Of a stretch of DNA of 6,216 nt, positions 1-5,002 are shown piece after piece (within the stretch, counting starts at the first letter, position 1; each line of letters begins with the position of its first letter). Origin of the DNA: an uncultured bacterium (GTDB lineage Bacteria; Patescibacteriota; Minisyncoccia; Phycocordibacterales; UBA1006); contig CALDKO010000119.1 of NCBI GenBank assembly GCA_937898165.1, positions 1-6,216 of the forward strand, in the 5' to 3' direction. A model generated the notes under the pieces. The model was given only the letters and a program-made list of their open reading frames with translations, ran no database searches and had not been told where the DNA came from. Made by a program: the position numbers and the translations under genes.

Positions 1-2
1 GA

Positions 3-545
3 TATATGATTTGTAATATGAAAGAAATAAAAGACGCGAAAATTGGAGATGCATTATTTGATAAAAATTTACATAAATCCCAAATTACCCCTGTAGAAAA
101 TTATGTAGAGCCTAAAAGCATGGTTTTTTCTGGAATATATCCTTGTGATCCTTCTGATTACAATGATTTAAAAAAGGGAATTGAAAAGATGAGTCTTACT
201 GATAGTAGTTTAAAAATTGAAAATGAAATCAACGAATCTCAAATAAACCTCGCATCGATTCAAGAGATGGAAGTAGACTTTGATGAACTATTGGACCACG
301 TAGAAAAATACCTAGAAAAACCAAGTAGTATCTGGAAAGATGCAAAATTAGATAAAAAATTAAAACTTCAATGGTTCCAATTCCCACAAGGTATCACCTT
401 CAAAAATAACAATTATGGAACCGCTCAAATAGCTAATGTTTTCAAGACAAAAGAGGCATTTCTGCCCCTTCAGTCTTCTATGGTGGACCCTAGCGGATTC
501 GAACCGCTGACCTCCTCAGTGCAAGTGAGGCGCTCTACCAACTAA
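3..545 (+). CDS. Serine site-specific recombinase, C-terminal fragment running into a tRNA gene (partial at window edge)
   Basis: The frame is open to the left edge, so the N-terminus is probably missing; the first ATG is at position 6. Counting from it, residues about 50-90 are acidic and helical and resemble the coiled coil after the zinc ribbon of large serine recombinases. Residues about 92-150 carry a pattern typical of their C-terminal end: LLDHVEKYLEKPSSIW, then KLKLQWFQFPQGITF, then NNYGTAQIANVF. The resolvase catalytic domain and zinc ribbon are not visible; they would lie outside the window or be lost. From residue 159 (nt 480) the protein is encoded by the antisense strand of a tRNA gene, giving the tell-tale DPSGFEPLTSS tail, and it stops inside that tRNA. 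This suggests a recombinase at the end of an element integrated in the tRNA, so its last residues come from the target site. Residues 1-45 fit the family poorly, so decay or rearrangement is possible. Family assignment is from remembered patterns, without a search. Confidence 0.55.
   Translation, partial: YMICNMKEIKDAKIGDALFDKNLHKSQITPVENYVEPKSMVFSGIYPCDPSDYNDLKKGIEKMSLTDSSLKIENEINESQINLASIQEMEVDFDELLDHVEKYLEKPSSIWKDAKLDKKLKLQWFQFPQGITFKNNNYGTAQIANVFKTKEAFLPLQSSMVDPSGFEPLTSSVQVRRSTN
449..470 (-). terminator. Probable rho-independent terminator of tRNA-Ala
   Basis: Read on the minus strand, 10 nt after the tRNA CCA end, there is an 8-bp stem (AAGGGGCA / TGCCTCTT, one G-U pair) closed by a GAAA tetraloop. 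It is followed by a short T run (TTTTGT). The position and polarity fit termination of the tRNA transcript. It lies antisense within the recombinase reading frame. The T run is short, so confidence is moderate. Confidence 0.5.
476..513. other. Candidate attachment-site junction in the 3' part of tRNA-Ala
   Basis: The recombinase frame enters the tRNA gene here, at the acceptor 3' strand and T arm. Integrases commonly target the 3' half of tRNA genes, and the integrase gene commonly sits next to the junction. The crossover core cannot be fixed, because the other end of the element, which should carry a copy of part of this sequence, is outside the window. This is inference from gene arrangement only. 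Confidence 0.3.
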
Positions 546-556
546 GCTAAGGGCCC
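481..556 (-). tRNA. tRNA-Ala(UGC)
   Basis: The reverse complement folds into a complete 76-nt cloverleaf: 7-bp acceptor stem, 4-bp D stem (last pair T-G), 5-bp anticodon stem CCTCA/TGAGG with loop CTTGCAC, 5-nt variable loop, and 5-bp T stem AGCGG/CCGCT with loop TTCGAAT. The anticodon TGC lies at 521-523 and reads Ala codon GCA. The acceptor contains the G3-U70 pair (positions 554 and 487), the established identity element for alanyl-tRNA synthetase, with A73 as discriminator. The 3' CCA is encoded in the gene (481-483). The gene appears intact and functional although a recombinase frame overlaps its 3' two-thirds on the other strand. Confidence 0.97.
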
Positions 557-560
557 AAGC

Positions 561-664
561 GCGAACCTTATCAAACCAGGGCAACCCTGGTGTACAACAT
601 GAATAAATTCATGAACATACTTTGGTTCGCTGATATGTCATTTGGTCGAGTAAAACCAGACCAA
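561..664. repeat. Nested inverted repeats in the tRNA-Ala leader
   Basis: An outer 7-bp inverted repeat, GCGAACC (561-567) with GGTTCGC (624-630), encloses two perfect smaller ones. These are ACCAGGG/CCCTGGT (575-581 with 585-591, 3-nt loop) and CATGAAT/ATTCATG (598-604 with 607-613, 2-nt gap). A further 6-bp pair, TTGGTC/GACCAA (642-647 with 659-664), follows. Read on the minus strand, they lie between the putative promoter and the tRNA 5' end, so they would form a multibranched leader RNA. The repeats are seen directly; any function is unknown. The 2-nt gap of the second repeat suits a DNA palindrome better than an RNA hairpin. Confidence 0.55.
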
Positions 665-698
665 GTTACGTATCAATATCTAAGAACAGTCCAGATTA

Positions 699-726
699 AT
701 TATAGTCAAAAGACTGTATTTTGCAA
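699..726 (-). promoter_or_regulatory. Putative sigma-70-type promoter for tRNA-Ala
   Basis: On the minus strand, TTGCAA (721-726, four of six matches to the -35 consensus) is followed after 16 bp by a perfect TATAAT (699-704). Transcription would start near 692 and run through a leader of about 135 nt into the tRNA. No better candidate was seen closer to the tRNA. The long leader is unusual for a single tRNA gene. Confidence 0.5.
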
Positions 727-773
727 CCTTTACATTCTAATAAAATAATGAAAAAAGTAAAGAGCTACAAATA

Positions 774-802
774 AAAACCCTTTACGTAACGTAAAGGGTT
801 TT
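774..802 (-). terminator. Rho-independent terminator of the TPM-domain gene
   Basis: A perfect 13-bp stem (774-786 with 790-802, 3-nt loop) starts 27 nt past the TPM stop codon. Read on the minus strand, it ends in GGGTTTTTATTT. The hairpin is symmetrical and could also stop plus-strand transcription (GGGTTTTATATT), so it insulates the tRNA region from the TPM gene. Confidence 0.85.
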
Positions 803-828
803 ATATTAACTTGTAATATTAAATTGTA

Positions 829-2832
829 TTACCAACTGGCTCCACCTCCGCCTCCACCAGTACTTCCTCCACCGAAACCACCAAAACTTGATGATGACGA
901 TGATCTATTATCGTTATTGTAGGAAGATACATAGCTTTCTTTGCGGGCAGCCTCTGCTGCAAGTGCTGCTAATCGGGTATGTTCGCGGGCTGTTTCTGCA
1001 TCAGAAATATCGCGCTTTGCTTTGGAAATTGCATCTTTTGCTGTGCTAACACATGTTGATAGTGATTTTGTAATATCAATCCAATCAACCAATTGATGTG
1101 ACGATTCCATAGCGATTTCTTGCAATAATTGGGCAGCTTTTTTAGAAAGAGTTTTTGCAGTAGATTCAACATCTGAATCTCTACAAATATTGATTGCCTC
1201 CGCTACTAATTTTTCTGCCGTTGTATAATTCAGCGGGTAGTTTTTCTTGCTGAAATCTTGCTCGGTCTTGGTAGTATCTATGAGTTTACATAAACTCTCG
1301 GCTGACTCAACCAGTAGTTGTAGTTCTTGGTATCGAGTATATGCAGTGGCAAAATCTTGTACCTTCATACTGTTTAGGTTTGTAATAGTCTCTACAGCCG
1401 TAGTTAAATTTGCAAAACCTAATTTCGATGATTTTTTGGTAAGATCAATTGCGATACTATCCCACACGGATGGGGGGTAGTTTTTTCTATACGCATCCAA
1501 AGTTGTAAGATAGGTCAATGCTTTTTTGCCAGCCTCTTTTGCTTTTGCGAATAGTTTTTCTAACTGCGTTTCCACCTCTATTCGCTGACCTACAATACCT
1601 TCGAGCGTGCTTAAGGATTTTGCAGATTGTTCCTGTACTACCTTGCTCCCGGTATAAACTTCATGTTGAAATTCTGTATCATTAACATTTGTCTGATACC
1701 CTGAAAGAATTTTTGAAAGGTTAGTATGTACGTCAATAAATTGAGATACGTTGTAACCAGTCTTACTAAAATCGTTAATAGTTTTCAGATTATCTGTGAC
1801 TTGTTGCTGAGCTTCCTGTAGACGTATGCCTGCTTGTTCTGAAACTGTTTGAATTTTTTTGCGCAAATCCGTATTAGCTTTTTGAAAACTTGCATACGAT
1901 TTTTCGATCAATTCATGAGCTTTCAGTGTCAGTGTCTGAGCCTGTTTTGGATTTTTTTTACAACTATCAGTTGCTTGATTTAAAAATTCAGTTGCCGTGG
2001 TTAGGTTTTTGGTAGCTAACTTAATGTGTTCAGCTGCCTCATTTTTTGCCCAGGTAGGATCATTACTAAAAGATTTAGTTGTTTCTTTAATTAACCCTTC
2101 AGCTCCGTGGATTTCTGTTTGGGTTGTCGATATTAATCTGGAAACAGATTTCCTTAACTTAATAATCTTGATCCACCGAATGAACAGCCAAACTATAAAT
2201 CCTAATAATCCAAGGCAAAGCAGAATCACTAACAGTGCTAATGTATTTTGACTTGAAACTTTTGCTTCGCGAGCCTCTTTTTCTTTTTGTGCTTGAATAG
2301 CTGCCATGCGTTCTTCCCACCCAATTGTTCCAAGTTTTTCTATAATTTTCTGAAGACCTATTTGGATTGCTCCTGTGTAGTCTCCTTGTTTACAAAAGGG
2401 GACCATATCGTTTTTTGCGATATTGGTACATTCATAGTCAGTTAACAGTGATTCTATTCCATATCCGGTAGCAATTTCAATACGATGTTCATCAAGAGCC
2501 ATAAATATTAAAATACCTCGGTTTGTTTTTATATCACCAATACCCCAACAACGGAACAATGAAAGTGCGTAGTCGCCAGATTCATAACCGTTCATATTTT
2601 TAACGGTAATAATAGCAATAGCAATAGACGTAGTGTCCAGATACTTTCGTAGTTTTGTTTCCAAATCAGCCTGGGTATTATCGTCGATAATATTTGCAAA
2701 ATCGTTAATAGCCATTGCGGGTGTTGTTTTTTGCGGTAATTCCTCACATTTGATAGTGGGGGTGTGTTGGCCGTACATTGGCAACATGAACAGTGATAGT
2801 AGTACTATCAAAAAAGTGATTTTCTTTTGCAT
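829..2832 (-). CDS. Membrane-anchored TPM-domain (YgcG-like) protein with long helical cytoplasmic region
   Basis: The 667-residue protein begins with a signal peptide or signal anchor (residues 1-22, Lys-rich then hydrophobic). A TPM domain follows, about 38-170, with the family landmarks NDFANIID (43-50), NRGILIFMALDEHRIEIATGYG (104-125) and LTD (130-132). A charged linker leads to a membrane helix (197-219) followed by basic residues, so the TPM domain should lie outside and the rest in the cytoplasm. Residues about 225-635 are almost wholly Ala/Lys/Glu/Gln-rich and predicted helical, like repeated coiled-coil bundles. The end is Ser-rich then Gly-rich and closes in GGASW, as in many TPM proteins, but normally that tail follows the membrane helix directly; here some 400 residues intervene. 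TPM proteins have been linked to phosphatase activity, photosystem repair and membrane protein upkeep; the role here is unknown. The start at 2832 fits the signal peptide and promoter; no Shine-Dalgarno is seen, only an A-rich stretch. It is a single-gene unit. Confidence 0.85.
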   Translation of the reverse strand: MQKKITFLIVLLSLFMLPMYGQHTPTIKCEELPQKTTPAMAINDFANIIDDNTQADLETKLRKYLDTTSIAIAIITVKNMNGYESGDYALSLFRCWGIGDIKTNRGILIFMALDEHRIEIATGYGIESLLTDYECTNIAKNDMVPFCKQGDYTGAIQIGLQKIIEKLGTIGWEERMAAIQAQKEKEAREAKVSSQNTLALLVILLCLGLLGFIVWLFIRWIKIIKLRKSVSRLISTTQTEIHGAEGLIKETTKSFSNDPTWAKNEAAEHIKLATKNLTTATEFLNQATDSCKKNPKQAQTLTLKAHELIEKSYASFQKANTDLRKKIQTVSEQAGIRLQEAQQQVTDNLKTINDFSKTGYNVSQFIDVHTNLSKILSGYQTNVNDTEFQHEVYTGSKVVQEQSAKSLSTLEGIVGQRIEVETQLEKLFAKAKEAGKKALTYLTTLDAYRKNYPPSVWDSIAIDLTKKSSKLGFANLTTAVETITNLNSMKVQDFATAYTRYQELQLLVESAESLCKLIDTTKTEQDFSKKNYPLNYTTAEKLVAEAINICRDSDVESTAKTLSKKAAQLLQEIAMESSHQLVDWIDITKSLSTCVSTAKDAISKAKRDISDAETAREHTRLAALAAEAARKESYVSSYNNDNRSSSSSSFGGFGGGSTGGGGGGASW

Positions 2833-2866
2833 TTTTTTAGTATGTTTTTGTGAATGAATTTTGCAA

Positions 2867-2895
2867 ATTATATCATGTTATATTAGATAAGTCAA
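2867..2895 (-). promoter_or_regulatory. Promoter of the TPM-domain gene
   Basis: On the minus strand, TTGACT (2890-2895) and a perfect TATAAT (2867-2872) are separated by 17 bp. Transcription should start near 2860, leaving a 5' leader of about 28 nt. It is divergent from the promoter at 2934-2962, with 38 bp between the two -35 boxes. Confidence 0.8.
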
Positions 2896-2933
2896 TTATC
2901 CATAACGTCAGGAAGTATTTTTAGGTTGTTTAG

Positions 2934-2962
2934 TTGACAAATCTATAATTATAGATTATAAT
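2934..2962 (+). promoter_or_regulatory. Perfect-consensus promoter of the 149-residue gene
   Basis: TTGACA (2934-2939) and TATAAT (2957-2962), both perfect, are spaced by 17 bp. This is the ideal sigma-70-type arrangement and predicts strong transcription unless repressed. The expected start is near 2969, about 29 nt before the ATG. The spacer is occupied by a palindrome, annotated separately. Confidence 0.85.
2940..2957. promoter_or_regulatory. 18-bp palindromic operator candidate within the promoter spacer
   Basis: AATCTATAATTATAGATT is a perfect 18-bp palindrome. It begins right after the -35 hexamer and ends on the first base of the -10 hexamer. A dimeric repressor bound here would block RNA polymerase. 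The symmetry is seen directly; the regulator is unknown. AT-rich sequence raises the chance of accidental palindromes, though 18 perfect bases in this exact place is notable. Confidence 0.5.
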
Positions 2963-2997
2963 ACAGTAAACTATTCTCCACAAAAAATAAAATTACT

Positions 2998-3447
2998 ATG
3001 GCAACAGCAAAATTACCTGTATCCCAAATGATTGAATTACAAGCGAATGAAGACCAATGGAGTATCCTCATGAGAGGATTAATAAACGATTTTAAATGTA
3101 CGGCAATAATTCAAAGAGAAAATGAATTAAGAGCAAAGGTGAACTTGGTCATTCAGAAAATTATTTCACCTGATATGCTCAGGTCAAAAACAAAATGCAC
3201 TACAACAACCAATATGGGTGAAGATGTAGGTAAAGGAACCAGTAGAATTACTGAATTCTTCCATGACTTTTTAGATAAAGATCGTTGGATGTTGTTTGGG
3301 TATATTGATGGTCAAAACCAAATTCCTATTTTAATTATTTACTTTAAATCAATTAATGTAGCGATATATACCCAAAAATTAATATCAGAGGAATTAAAAG
3401 GATTTTTACCAAGTCATTTAATTCCGCGAGACTCATCGATGAATTAA
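2998..3447 (+). CDS. Uncharacterised 149-residue protein
   Basis: I do not recognise this protein. It has no signal peptide or membrane helix and no Cys/His metal motif, so it is probably cytosolic. The first half (about 8-60) looks helical. A polar stretch, TKCTTTTNMGEDVGKGTS (65-82), follows. The second half has a helix (about 83-95), then an alternating hydrophobic segment (WMLFGYIDGQNQIPILIIYF, about 97-116) that looks like two beta strands joined by a turn, then a C-terminal helix. This suggests a small alpha/beta domain. The ATG at 2998 is chosen because it lies 36 nt downstream of a perfect promoter and no earlier in-frame start fits; there is no Shine-Dalgarno. It is a monocistronic unit with its own terminator. 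Its codon use and AT-richness resemble the next gene. That it is a real gene is well supported by the flanking signals; the function is unknown. Confidence 0.75.
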   Translation: MATAKLPVSQMIELQANEDQWSILMRGLINDFKCTAIIQRENELRAKVNLVIQKIISPDMLRSKTKCTTTTNMGEDVGKGTSRITEFFHDFLDKDRWMLFGYIDGQNQIPILIIYFKSINVAIYTQKLISEELKGFLPSHLIPRDSSMN

Positions 3448-3458
3448 TTCATTTTTAT

Positions 3459-3487
3459 AAATACCTCCGACAACAGGAGGTATTTTT
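3459..3487 (+). terminator. Rho-independent terminator after the 149-residue gene
   Basis: A perfect 10-bp stem (3459-3468 with 3476-3485, 7-nt loop) runs straight into a T run. It starts 12 nt after the TAA stop codon and separates this gene from the downstream serpin-like gene. Confidence 0.88.
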
Positions 3488-3498
3488 GTATATACGGA

Positions 3499-3529
3499 AT
3501 ATTGACAATATACAAAATTATGTTAATAT
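3499..3529 (+). promoter_or_regulatory. Promoter of the serpin-like gene, with an inverted repeat centred on the -35 box
   Basis: A perfect TTGACA (3502-3507) is followed after 16 bp by TAATAT (3524-3529), preceded by TGT, an extended -10 feature. The -35 box sits inside the perfect inverted repeat ATATTG-A-CAATAT (3499-3511). Part of this symmetry comes from the consensus itself. The expected transcription start near 3536 leaves only about 9 nt before the ATG, so the mRNA would be nearly leaderless. Confidence 0.65.
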
Positions 3530-3544
3530 AAAGAAAAAATAAAA

Positions 3545-4384
3545 ATGAAAAAAAGTACCACAACAGCACTATTTCCTATATTAGTAGCTCTCAGCGAGTT
3601 GCGAACTAATTGGCAGGTAGATGAATTCCTTGGGTTTACCGAGGACCAAAAATTTTTATTAAGTTTAATGAAAATTGCACACGGTGTTGAATTTGATCAA
3701 GATCAAATTAAAACCCTGGTGTCAAAAGATATTAATGCAATTAATCGTTTCTTAAAAGAGAATGGTTTCGATATCGCACTTAATGGACCTATTGATCTGG
3801 GGGTTGCAACTATTATGGATCTGGTTGGGCAGTGGCTTGAAAAAGCCAACGAAGCATCTGTTAATAATAATGGAATTTCCTATCCGGCAGCATTGGTGAA
3901 AAGTGGTATTGCAACGTCGATTGTTTCATTAGAAGGTAACATGGTTATTAAAATTAACACAACCGGCAACCTTACGGTTTTCATTGAACCAAATGCAACA
4001 GAGCGTTCCGGTTTAGATTTATTTAAACATATTTTAGCTCAGAGCAATACTTGTTCTTTTAAAAGCAGTTCTTCAGAAGTTATAATTCCTATGGTTTCTA
4101 TGAACGAAACACCAGATATCAACTGGATGGTTGGTATTAAAACAGTTGGGAATATTGACTTTACTATTTCCGAAGCTGTTCAACAGAACAAATTTAAACT
4201 GAATTGCGACGGCGTACATGCAGAAAGTGCAGTAGCGTTGGGTTTACGAAAATGTGTAAGTGTCTGCAAAGATGAAATTGTTATAGATGAACCGTTTAAT
4301 CTGTGGATTTCAGGTACGGATGCAAATGGGGAATATTTTCCACTGTTTGGTGCATATCTTGCTACAGATTCCTGGGAAAAATAG
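3545..4384 (+). CDS. Serpin-like protein, short cytosolic form
   Basis: Serpins trap serine or cysteine proteases by inserting a cleaved loop into a beta sheet. In this 279-residue protein three C-terminal blocks line up in order with serpin landmarks recalled from alpha-1-antitrypsin. EVIIPMVSM (178-186) matches the strand-6A LPK segment. ISEAVQQNKFKLNCDGVHAE (208-227) matches strand 5A and the loop hinge. DEPFNLWIS through PLFGAYL (248-272) matches the PF...LFMG C-terminal strands. From hinge Gly223 to PF is about the same length as in antitrypsin. Residues 13-31 (LVALSELRTNWQVDEFLGF) could match the early helices. Odd points: usual length is 370-400 residues, so parts of the helical and central region are missing. 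The hinge has Val at P14 and Glu at P11 instead of small residues, which may mean it is non-inhibitory. The loop has Leu-Arg-Lys-Cys (234-237) near the scissile position. No signal peptide is evident. ATG 3545 fits the promoter; the stop is TAG. Confidence 0.5.
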   Translation: MKKSTTTALFPILVALSELRTNWQVDEFLGFTEDQKFLLSLMKIAHGVEFDQDQIKTLVSKDINAINRFLKENGFDIALNGPIDLGVATIMDLVGQWLEKANEASVNNNGISYPAALVKSGIATSIVSLEGNMVIKINTTGNLTVFIEPNATERSGLDLFKHILAQSNTCSFKSSSSEVIIPMVSMNETPDINWMVGIKTVGNIDFTISEAVQQNKFKLNCDGVHAESAVALGLRKCVSVCKDEIVIDEPFNLWISGTDANGEYFPLFGAYLATDSWEK

Positions 4385-4402
4385 AACACAATTTAATAAG
4401 AC

Positions 4403-4433
4403 AAAACCACCTTCGATTGAAGGTGGTTTTTTT
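4403..4433 (+). terminator. Rho-independent terminator of the serpin-like gene, shared between convergent genes
   Basis: A perfect 12-bp stem (4403-4414 with 4419-4430, GATT loop) is followed by TTTTTTT counted from inside the stem (4427-4433). It starts 18 nt past the serpin-like stop. Its end touches the stop codon of the converging membrane gene (4432-4434). It can also act, more weakly, on the minus strand, where the flanking sequence is TTTTGTCTT. Confidence 0.88.
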
Positions 4434-4992
4434 AGTGTACGTGTTTTCTACCAGGGAATTCATCATAGAGGTGGTGAATAATATCACCAATGAAAATGAA
4501 TATTGATAGTTCAAAGAATATTCCATTAATGTGTAGTCCTGTAAGTGAATTTCCCAGTATTGTTCCGGTATACATACCAATTACCCAAACTCCGGTAATT
4601 GAAAGAAGTGCGACTAGTGTCTTCGTTGTAGTATTTTTAGTAAAGGGTTGGAGCATTGACCAGAAAATAATATACAGAGCCGGCTGTCGCAATAATTCAT
4701 GAGAATAAATTGCTATATTTTTATATACAACAGACAAATTGGTCAATGTAACTCCATCAATAAGGGAATGGAAAAAATTCAGAAATATAAAGAGGGAAGA
4801 GGTAATCCAAAAACCTTTATTTTTTGAATGTATACTACAGGTAATTTTACCAAACCAAAACCCAAGAATTAAATATATTAAAATAATAGGAACTATTACT
4901 AATGATAATGTATCTTGAATATGGAATAATAAAATTCCAATAGCCACCAATACTAATATAAATTTTATAAAGTAAGTAATATTATTTTTCAT
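4432..4992 (-). CDS. Small six-helix membrane protein with ZIP-transporter-like motifs
   Basis: This 186-residue protein is very hydrophobic, with about six membrane helices (near 8-25, 29-48, 61-84, 92-115, 124-146, 154-174). Helix 3 contains HSLIDG (75-80) and helix 4 begins with SHELLRQPA (97-105). ZIP metal transporters carry HN/HS-x-x-E/D-G in one core helix and HE-x-P in the next, about 25 residues apart, as the metal site; here H75, D79, H98 and E99 would be the ligands. The C-terminus also has GDIIHHLYDE (169-178). ZIP proteins usually have eight helices and 220-300 residues, so this would be a reduced or distant relative, and another small membrane family is possible. It lies 10 nt after the rel stop codon on the same strand with no promoter or Shine-Dalgarno in between, so it is probably co-transcribed and translated from the rel operon mRNA. 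Confidence 0.6.
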   Translation of the reverse strand: MKNNITYFIKFILVLVAIGILLFHIQDTLSLVIVPIILIYLILGFWFGKITCSIHSKNKGFWITSSLFIFLNFFHSLIDGVTLTNLSVVYKNIAIYSHELLRQPALYIIFWSMLQPFTKNTTTKTLVALLSITGVWVIGMYTGTILGNSLTGLHINGIFFELSIFIFIGDIIHHLYDEFPGRKHVH

Positions 4993-5002
4993 AAGTAATA
5001 TA

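Noticed and set aside
561..630. A possible second tRNA or degenerate tRNA, because a 7-bp outer stem resembles an acceptor stem
   Set aside because: Neither strand has a T arm next to the 3' strand of the outer stem, nor a plausible anticodon arm; only two simple hairpins lie inside.
748..774. A tiny plus-strand ORF (MKKVKSYK) directly before the hairpin at 774-802
   Set aside because: Eight codons, no convincing promoter or ribosome-binding site, and the hairpin is explained as the terminator of the TPM gene on the other strand.
1247..2857. Plus-strand open frames at 1247-1480, 1997-2251 and 2633-2857
   Set aside because: They lie antisense to the well-supported TPM-domain gene, have no start signals, and translate to sequences of no recognisable character.
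4287..4702. Plus-strand frames at 4287-4506 and 4490-4702 and a minus-strand frame at 4362-4580
   Set aside because: They cross terminators or overlap the serpin-like and membrane protein genes in other frames; the real genes explain the coding signal.
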